Shown here piece by piece: positions 58,708-64,000 of a stretch of DNA of 64,000 nucleotides. Numbering within the stretch: position 1 is the first letter of the stretch; each line of letters begins with the position of its first letter. This DNA comes from Tsuneonella sediminis. Its GTDB lineage: Bacteria; Pseudomonadota; Alphaproteobacteria; Sphingomonadales; Sphingomonadaceae. Location: contig NZ_JBNCBU010000001.1 of assembly GCF_051912845.1 (NCBI RefSeq), positions 1,798,001 to 1,862,000 of the forward strand, written 5' to 3'. Made by a program: the position numbers and the translations under genes. A model generated the notes under the pieces. That model worked only from the letters and a program-made list of their open reading frames with translations. It did not search any database and was not told where the DNA came from.

Positions 58708-60774
58708 ATGAACGATGCCACCGTCAACCCGCCGAAAACACCCCCCAGCGCGGCGAAAAAGCCCTCCAGCGTCATCCATCACGGGATCACTGTCGCCGAC
58801 GACTACGCCTGGCTGCGCGACCCGAAATACCCGACGGTCGACGACCCGGAAATCCTTGCCCACCTAGAAGCCGAGAACGCGTGGTTCGAGGCCGCGATCG
58901 CGGGCCAGAAGGATCGCATCGACGCGCTGTTCACGGAAATGCGCGCGCGGATCAAGGAAGCCGACTCGTCGGTTCCGCAGAAGGACGGGGACTATCTCTA
59001 CTGGATCGAGTTCGAGGACGGCGCCGAGTACAAGAAATGGTGGCGCAGGCCGGTCGCAGGCGGCGCTGACGAACTGATCCTCGACGAGGTGGCGCTGGCC
59101 GAGAGCAAGGACTATTTCCGTCTCGGCGCAATCAGTGTCTCGAACGATGGCAGGCTGCTCGCCTATTCGATCGACGACAACGGATCGGAACGGTTCACCG
59201 CGCGGGTGAAGGACCTTGCCACCGGCGAGCACCTGCCCGACGAGATCCGCGGCACCTTGTCCTCGCTCGTCTGGGCGGCGGGCGACACCGCGCTGGTCTA
59301 CAGCCTCGCCAACGAACAGTGGCGGACCGACAATGCGCGGCTGCACCGCCTCGGCACCCCGCTGGCCGACGATGTCGAACTCTACCACGAGGACGACGAG
59401 GGCTTCCGCGTCGGCACCACGCTGTCGGCGAACGAGAAGTGGCTGATCGTCTCGACCAGCGACCACGAGACGAGCGAGGTGCGCCTGATCCCCGCTGCCG
59501 ATCCGCTGGCCGATCCGCTGCTCGTGAAGCGGCGATCCAAAGGGGTCGAGTACGAAGTCGACGAGCGCGAAGGCACGCTCTTCGTGCTCGCCAACGACAC
59601 GCACGAGAACTTCCGGCTTGCCACCGCGCGGCTGGCATCGCCCGGCGACTGGACCACGCTGATCGAGGGATCGGACGAATTCTACCTCACCGGGTTCGAC
59701 CTGTTCCGCGACTTCTACGTGGTAGAGGGCAGACAGGCGGGGCTCGATACGATCGAGGTGCGGTATTACGACGATCCCGCCCGGGTCGAGCCGATCGCGT
59801 TCCCCGAAGCGAGCTATTCGGCGGGCCTCGGCGACAACCCCGAATGGGCGATGGAAAAGCTCCGCGTCGGCTACCAGTCGATGGTCAGTCCGGCGACGAC
59901 CTACGACTACCACGTGGCGGAACGCCGGCTCGAAGTGCTCAAGGTCCAGGAAATCCCCTCGGGCTACGACGCCGGCCTCTATGCCACCGAGCGGCTGCAC
60001 GTCGACGCGCGTGACGGCACACAAATCCCGGTCTCGATCATGTACCGGAAGGACCGTCAGTCGCCCGGGCCGCTGCACCTTTACGGCTATGGCGCCTACG
60101 GGATCGCGATCCCGCCGGGGTTCTCGACCACACGGCTCAGCCTTGTCGATCGAGGCTTCGCCTATGCGATCGCGCACATTCGCGGCGGCGACGACCTCGG
60201 GCGGGCGTGGTACAAGGGTGGCAAGCTCGAACGCCGGGTCAACACCTTCACCGACTTCGTCGACGTGGCGAAAGGTTTGATCGCGCGCGGCTACACCGAG
60301 GAAGGCCGCATCAGCATCTCGGGCGGCTCGGCGGGCGGCGAGCTAATGGGGGCGGTAGTCAATTCGGACCCGGGGCTGTGGGGCGCGGTCGTGGCCCACG
60401 TTCCGTTCGTCGACGTGCTTTCCACGATGCTGGACGCCAGCCTGCCGCTCACCCCCGGCGAATGGCCCGAATGGGGCAACCCGATCGAGGACCGCGCGGC
60501 GTTCGAGCTGATCCGGTCCTACAGCCCCTACGACAACGTTCGCGAGCAGGCCTATCCGCCGATGCTGGTGACCGCCGGCCTCAACGATCCGCGAGTGACC
60601 TACTGGGAACCGGCCAAGTGGGTGGCGCGCCTGCGCGAGAAGAAGACCGACGACAACGTGCTCCTGTTGAAGACCAACATGGGCGCGGGGCATGGCGGCA
60701 AGTCCGGGCGCTTCGAATCTTTGCGCGAAACCGCAGAGGAGTACGGCTTCATCCTGTGGCAGATGGGGCTTTGA
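58708..60774 (+). CDS. ptrB: Oligopeptidase B (S9 prolyl oligopeptidase family), 688 aa
   Basis: A seven-bladed propeller (about 75-400) guards the alpha/beta-hydrolase domain (about 420-688). The nucleophile is Ser541 in GGSAGGELMGA, Asp in AGLNDPRVTYWEPAKW and His in GAGHGGKSGRF. LYGYGAYGIAIPPGFSTTRLSL and EWPEWGNP are typical of oligopeptidase B, which cuts after basic residues in short peptides. The thioesterase begins with TTG overlapping the stop. Confidence 0.94.
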   Translation: MNDATVNPPKTPPSAAKKPSSVIHHGITVADDYAWLRDPKYPTVDDPEILAHLEAENAWFEAAIAGQKDRIDALFTEMRARIKEADSSVPQKDGDYLYWIEFEDGAEYKKWWRRPVAGGADELILDEVALAESKDYFRLGAISVSNDGRLLAYSIDDNGSERFTARVKDLATGEHLPDEIRGTLSSLVWAAGDTALVYSLANEQWRTDNARLHRLGTPLADDVELYHEDDEGFRVGTTLSANEKWLIVSTSDHETSEVRLIPAADPLADPLLVKRRSKGVEYEVDEREGTLFVLANDTHENFRLATARLASPGDWTTLIEGSDEFYLTGFDLFRDFYVVEGRQAGLDTIEVRYYDDPARVEPIAFPEASYSAGLGDNPEWAMEKLRVGYQSMVSPATTYDYHVAERRLEVLKVQEIPSGYDAGLYATERLHVDARDGTQIPVSIMYRKDRQSPGPLHLYGYGAYGIAIPPGFSTTRLSLVDRGFAYAIAHIRGGDDLGRAWYKGGKLERRVNTFTDFVDVAKGLIARGYTEEGRISISGGSAGGELMGAVVNSDPGLWGAVVAHVPFVDVLSTMLDASLPLTPGEWPEWGNPIEDRAAFELIRSYSPYDNVREQAYPPMLVTAGLNDPRVTYWEPAKWVARLREKKTDDNVLLLKTNMGAGHGGKSGRFESLRETAEEYGFILWQMGL

Positions 60775-61175
60775 GCCGGTTCGCGATCACCTTCACCGCG
60801 GGACCCGAGCACATCGACGCGCTCGGCCACGTCAACAACGCGGTCTGGGTGACATGGATTCAGGACGTGGCCACCGCGCACTGGTCGGCCGTCGCAGATC
60901 CCGCGCACGTCGAGCGGTACGTCTGGGTCGTGACCCGGCACGAGATCGACTACCGGGGCAACATCGGCGCGGGCGAGAGCGTGACCGCCGAGACCTTCAT
61001 TCCCGAAAGTCCGCGCGGCGCGCAATTCGACCGCTGCGTCGAGTTCCGGAACGCCGGCGGCAGGCGGATCGTCACGGCGCGCAGCACGTGGGCGATGCTC
61101 GACAGGGGCACGGGGCGGCTCGTCCGCGTGCCGCGCGAAGTCGCGGCGCCATTCCTACCCGGAACGCAAGGCTGA
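60771..61175 (+). CDS. Hotdog-fold acyl-CoA thioesterase, 134 aa
   Basis: TTG 60771 overlaps the ptrB stop (TTGA) and no ATG occurs before the conserved DALGHVNNAVWVTWIQDVATAHW. The 4HBT hotdog motif includes the catalytic Asp-side HVNNAVW and IDYRGNIGAGESVTAETFI. It probably hydrolyses acyl-CoA or acyl-ACP thioesters; substrate unknown. It is translationally coupled to ptrB. A 82-base gap leads to tRNA-Leu. Confidence 0.88.
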   Translation: MSRFAITFTAGPEHIDALGHVNNAVWVTWIQDVATAHWSAVADPAHVERYVWVVTRHEIDYRGNIGAGESVTAETFIPESPRGAQFDRCVEFRNAGGRRIVTARSTWAMLDRGTGRLVRVPREVAAPFLPGTQG

Positions 61176-61257
61176 TTCACCGCTTGCGGGGCAGCAAACC
61201 CGTTGCTAGAGGCGCGCGCCTACCCGGACCGCTCGGCGGTCCAATCCCATTCGATGT

Positions 61258-61344
61258 GCGGTCGTGGCGGAATTGGTAGACGCGCAACGTTGAGGTCGTT
61301 GTGGGCGAAAGCCCGTGGAAGTTCGAGTCTTCTCGACCGCACCA
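61258..61344 (+). tRNA. tRNA-Leu(GAG)
   Basis: A class II (long variable arm) cloverleaf of 87 bases with encoded CCA. Acceptor GCGGTCG (61258-61264) pairs with CGACCGC (61334-61340). The anticodon stem CAACG/CGTTG encloses TTGAGGT with anticodon GAG, and a long variable arm (GGGCGAAAGCCC) precedes the T arm. It reads CUC and CUU. It is complete, so unlike tRNA-Thr it was not visibly cut by the adjacent element. Confidence 0.96.
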
Positions 61345-61546
61345 AACAGTCAGCCAAGCAGACATAATTCCGCCTTCGGGCGCGCTGCGCTTTGGAAGTG
61401 GCGCAGTTATGCGGGCTTTGGCGCGATGATTTTCTGAGCCGTGGGCGAGAGAGCCCGCCGCCCACACCTGACGGCTGCCAACATCGGCCAAATTCTCTGT
61501 CTGGAAGTTCCCCACCCAAGAGGCATGAAGATGCGATGGATCGCGC
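61345..61546. other. 202-base gap between tRNA-Leu and recombinase operon
   Basis: No convincing gene. It contains seven-base arms GTGGGCG/CGCCCAC (61441-61447 and 61459-61465) and a weaker CTGCGC/GCGCAG stem, either of which might end the tRNA-Leu or the recombinase transcript. The element's boundary must lie somewhere here if it inserted near the tRNA, but no direct repeat can be seen because the other end is off the window. Confidence 0.5.
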
Positions 61547-63184
61547 TCAGTCTTGATAGCCGAACAAGGCCTCCTGTTCGGTCCAATCGGCCGACAGCGT
61601 TGTCTCGAGCAGCAAGGTACGATTGATCGCCTTCGGCTGGGTGCCTGCCGCAATGGACTCAACAATGCGTGGGCTCAGCCAGCTAACGCTCAGGAGCTTG
61701 GTCAACTGCTTGCGGCAGCGGCCCTCCTTGTTTGCCACCTGGTTGATGCTGAGTCCGGGGTTGCTGATGACTAGTTGCCGAGCCGCGAGGGCGTCGGCAA
61801 TCAGCTGGACCAGCTTGTTATCCAGCGTGCTTCCCCTGTCCTCGGCGTCAATCCTGAGTCTTTCTTCGCGGAATGGCTTTCGAGCCGGAAGCGGGACGCT
61901 CCAAGCGAGCCCGCCACCCGTCCCGGCCGCCAGCGCATCTGAGTTCAACACGACCTCGATCCGCTCGGCGCGAACCTGCAAGGCGGCGATCAGTTCCTGC
62001 AAGGTTGCTTCGCGCGAACCATCGAACCCAAGCCTGCAGGCAAGCGATCGACCAGTCTCGAACATGGTCCGCAGTTGCACGGCTTCTTCGATCCCCGACA
62101 GGCGGCGCAGCGCATGCTCATCCTCCAACAGCTGGGTAAGATGCACGACAACGTGCCGCTCAAGTTGCCCTCGCGCGAAACGGGTAGCTGGTGGATCGGC
62201 AGGCCGAGCGAGGTCCTTGCGGGTCTCGTAGTAGGCGTAGCGTCGGCCACGCTTGGTGACATAGGTCGGGACCATCGGTCGGCCGTGTGGATCGGTTAGA
62301 AGGCCGCGCAGCAACGCCTGCTGAGGATCATTGGTCGGGCGCTTTCTTGGCGGCGCTTTCTCATTCAGCTGTGCCTGCACCGCATCCCACAGATCCTCGT
62401 CCACGACCGATTCGTGCTCGCCTTCGTAAACCTGGCCCTTGTGGGCGATCTTGCCTCGGTAGATCGGGTTCTTGAGAAGGTGGAACAGGCTCCCGCGTCG
62501 AAAGGGAATGCCGCCACGATGGGGGCCGCTTGTCCGTTGCTGGACCTTGGTGACCAACCCTTCCCGCTGCAAAACCTCGATCAGGGCCGGGACCGATCGG
62601 ATCTCGAGATAGCGCTTCATGATTCTGCGCACCCGCTCGGCCTCTTCGGGCACCGGGACCAGTTTGCGATCGACCACTTTGTATCCCAGCGGAACCGGGC
62701 CTCCCATCCATATGCCCTTCCTCTTGGACGCCGCGATCTTGTCGCGGATCCGCTCGCCGGTGACCTCGCGCTCGAACTGGGCGAACGAGAGGAGGACGTT
62801 GAGCGTCAGCCGGCCCATACTGGTGGTGGTGTTGAACGCCTGAGTGACCGAGACGAAGCTTGCATGCTTTGCGTCCAGCTGTTCGACAATCTTGGCGAAG
62901 TCGGCGAGGCTGCGGGTCAGACGATCGACCTTGTAGACGACGATCACGTCGACCCGGCCGGCCTCGATGTCGGCCAGCAGCGCCTCGAGTCCCGGACGGA
63001 GCATACTCCCGCCGGAGAACCCGCCATCGTCGTAACGGTTCGGTACGAGCGTCCAGCCTTCGTGCCGCTGGCTCAGGATGTATGCCTCGCAGGCCTCTCG
63101 CTGGGCGTCGAGACTGTTGAACTCCTGCTCCAGCCCGCCTTCGGTCGACTTGCGGGTGTAGACTGCGCAGCGCAGCGGCTTCAT
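61547..63184 (-). CDS. Large serine recombinase, 545 aa
   Basis: The resolvase/invertase N-terminal domain (about 1-150) has AVYTRKSTEGG with catalytic Ser13, DDGGFSGGSMLRPGLEALL, and VDVIVVYKVDRLTRS with the conserved Arg. It continues into a recombinase domain (about 175-280; GGPVPLGYKVVDRKLVPVPEEAERVRRIMKRYLE) and a long C-terminal part. The zinc-ribbon region (LLTDPHGRPMVPTYVTKRGRRYAYYETRK) lacks the usual paired Cys, as in an alphaproteobacterial clade I recall. It should insert or excise DNA by serine-linked strand exchange. ATG 63184 overlaps the DUF2924 stop. Confidence 0.93.
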   Translation of the reverse strand: MKPLRCAVYTRKSTEGGLEQEFNSLDAQREACEAYILSQRHEGWTLVPNRYDDGGFSGGSMLRPGLEALLADIEAGRVDVIVVYKVDRLTRSLADFAKIVEQLDAKHASFVSVTQAFNTTTSMGRLTLNVLLSFAQFEREVTGERIRDKIAASKRKGIWMGGPVPLGYKVVDRKLVPVPEEAERVRRIMKRYLEIRSVPALIEVLQREGLVTKVQQRTSGPHRGGIPFRRGSLFHLLKNPIYRGKIAHKGQVYEGEHESVVDEDLWDAVQAQLNEKAPPRKRPTNDPQQALLRGLLTDPHGRPMVPTYVTKRGRRYAYYETRKDLARPADPPATRFARGQLERHVVVHLTQLLEDEHALRRLSGIEEAVQLRTMFETGRSLACRLGFDGSREATLQELIAALQVRAERIEVVLNSDALAAGTGGGLAWSVPLPARKPFREERLRIDAEDRGSTLDNKLVQLIADALAARQLVISNPGLSINQVANKEGRCRKQLTKLLSVSWLSPRIVESIAAGTQPKAINRTLLLETTLSADWTEQEALFGYQD

Positions 63185-63612
63185 CGCTTAAAATCGGTCA
63201 GGCCGAAGAACTTCGGTCCACTACAGTGCGAGCCGCTGATGGCCTTAGCGATCGCGGTGAGTGATCGCCATGGCTTGCCATCGTACTCAAAGCCATCCTC
63301 CAGAACGGTCACGGTGTGGCCGACGCCGTGCCAGTCGCGGACAAGCCGTGTTCCGATGGTAAGCTTGCGAGGTGACGGACCCTTCCGTTTTCTTTCCTGG
63401 GGCTGCGCAGCCAGCTGGCGCAGCAACGATTTGGTCGAGCGGCTCACGCCGCCAAGCCTTTGCTCCTGCAGCCGGTAGGCGATTCCCAGTCGCAGCAGCT
63501 CGGGCGAAAGGTCGGGAGTGGGCGCGGCATAGCGCCGCGCCCACTCGGCTTTCAGTTCGTCAATTGACATGTCCGCGAGCTGGCCGAGGGTAATGTAGAC
63601 GCGTCGTACCAT
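63181..63612 (-). CDS. DUF2924-family protein, 143 aa
   Basis: ATG 63612 overlaps the DUF3489 stop. The N-terminal part (TLGQLADMSIDELKAEWARRYAAPTPDLSPELLRLGIAYRLQEQRLGG) is helical; the C-terminal part (IGTRLVRDWHGVGHTVTVLEDGFEYDGKPWRSLTAIAKAISGSHCSGPKFFGL) reads like a small beta domain (DWxGxxHxVxVxxxGFxxxGxxYxSLSxIAxxITG type) seen in proteins that recognise recombination or chromatin features. The family has no proven function. Its fixed place before the recombinase suggests an accessory role. Confidence 0.92.
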   Translation of the reverse strand: MVRRVYITLGQLADMSIDELKAEWARRYAAPTPDLSPELLRLGIAYRLQEQRLGGVSRSTKSLLRQLAAQPQERKRKGPSPRKLTIGTRLVRDWHGVGHTVTVLEDGFEYDGKPWRSLTAIAKAISGSHCSGPKFFGLTDFKR

Positions 63613-63941
63613 CAGTCTGCCGCAACGCGGTATACGCGCTCCTCGCCTTCTGCCTTTTCGCTCGTGACCTGGTGCCCCTTCTTCTTCAGGCCAGTCAGCG
63701 CCGCCCGCGTGGTGTGCGGCAACCAGCTGGCGGCATTAACAAGCTGGGCGATCGTGGCGCCCTCCGGTCGCTGAAGCATGGCCAGAACGAGGCTGGACTT
63801 GCTGACGGGCTTGGCCGTCTCTGCTTCGACCTCTGTGGTGGGTGTGGAAGAAGGAGTTGCCACTCCGCCCGCTGGTTTCGGCTCGTGTGCCATCCGGCGA
63901 GGGCGCTTTGTGTTGGGCTCGCTCTCATTGGTATTGATCAT
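63612..63941 (-). CDS. DUF3489-family protein, 109 aa
   Basis: ATG 63941 has AAGGAG nine bases upstream and gives MINTNESEPNTKRPRR; a longer frame opening at 63986 would read through a leader hairpin. The N-terminal half is polar and disordered. The C-terminal domain (about 60-109; SKSSLVLAMLQRPEGATIAQLVNAASWLPHTTRAALTGLKKKGHQVTSEKAEGEERVYRV) is a winged helix-like DUF3489 that likely binds DNA. It leads the operon with DUF2924 and the recombinase, so may control it. Confidence 0.9.
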   Translation of the reverse strand: MINTNESEPNTKRPRRMAHEPKPAGGVATPSSTPTTEVEAETAKPVSKSSLVLAMLQRPEGATIAQLVNAASWLPHTTRAALTGLKKKGHQVTSEKAEGEERVYRVAAD

Positions 63942-63990
63942 TGGGTGGTACTCCTTGGTGGAGCAACACCTCGCTGCTCCCACCACCCAA
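63941..63990 (-). promoter_or_regulatory. Nested hairpin in the leader of the DUF3489 gene
   Basis: Perfect nine-base outer arms (63941-63949 with 63982-63990) enclose a six-base inner stem (63960-63965 with 63975-63980). In the RNA the AAGGAG ribosome site lies in the gap between inner and outer stems and the A of the start codon ends the outer stem. Folding could therefore limit ribosome entry, or the palindrome could be bound by the operon's own HTH protein. Confidence 0.5.
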
Positions 63991-64000
63991 GGCCCTGACG

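Larger units (their letters stand above)
61547..64000. mobile_element. End of an element with a DUF3489-DUF2924-serine recombinase operon
   Basis: Three minus-strand genes in ATGA overlap run leftward toward tRNA-Leu and end in a large serine recombinase. Recombinase plus accessory genes at one border is the usual sign of an integrated element, whose other border should lie right of 64000. Alternatively the trio may be a resident chromosomal module, as it is very common in alphaproteobacteria, often without other element genes. Extent is inferred. Confidence 0.55.

Noticed and set aside
56814..59069. 751-residue plus-strand frame opposite the Xaa-Pro aminopeptidase
   Set aside because: Antisense to a gene with all metal ligands present; no independent start or motif.
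1..64000. CRISPR array, toxin-antitoxin or restriction system
   Set aside because: No spaced direct repeats and no recognisable nuclease, methylase or toxin gene was found in the visible sequence.

Overview
The window looks like a piece of an alphaproteobacterial chromosome, most probably from the Sphingomonadales (Erythrobacteraceae or Sphingomonadaceae). Pointers are the uniformly GC-rich coding sequence, a MipZ ATPase, a TonB-ExbB-ExbD-ExbD operon, a sphingomonad-style BON protein, the rpmI-rplT...pheST neighbourhood and many starts that overlap the preceding stop (ATGA, GTGA or TTGA). The genus cannot be read from this sequence alone.

The layout is a core chromosomal block (about 3.8-61.3 kb) between two pieces of integrative elements. 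On the left (1-3805) a tyrosine integrase points leftward away from a 50-base 3' fragment of tRNA-Thr(GGT). That fragment is the expected scar at one end of an element inserted in a tRNA-Thr gene. Left of the integrase are a 263-residue unknown protein, an excisionase-like HTH protein and a tight chain of small unknown genes that runs off the window. On the right (61547-64000) lies a leftward operon of DUF3489, DUF2924 and a large serine recombinase, about 200 bases beyond tRNA-Leu(GAG).

The core block, left to right, holds: a membrane sensor adenylate/guanylate cyclase; a pair of bacterial PH-domain membrane proteins; a GNAT protein, threonine aldolase, an EamA transporter and an SDR epimerase; aminopeptidase N with PgeF; the cytochrome bc1 operon petABC with apt; a cation/proton antiporter; an OmpA-type lipoprotein; tRNA-Gly(TCC); panC; mipZ, a small J-domain protein and a phosphomannomutase; a BON protein divergent from a ligase-associated DEXH helicase; tonB-exbB-exbD-exbD; homoserine dehydrogenase; class II fructose bisphosphatase; three TadE/TadG-like genes; prs and hisN; a membrane sulfatase-type transferase; rpmI-rplT; two tandem AraC regulators; pheS-pheT-SDR; a carboxylesterase; prfC; a two-component system; a four-EF-hand protein; a VOC/cupin pair; Xaa-Pro aminopeptidase; oligopeptidase B with a thioesterase; and tRNA-Leu(GAG).

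Most of this is housekeeping, and I do not see a clear new multi-gene system. The points most worth following are the left-island chain of overlapping small unknown genes, the DUF3489-DUF2924-recombinase trio with its hairpin leader, the cupin gene interrupted by a TGA where tryptophan is expected, the three-gene TadE/G cluster behind an AT-rich palindrome, and the AraC pair between ribosomal-protein and Phe-tRNA synthetase genes. Residue positions and domain limits are read by eye and approximate unless stated.
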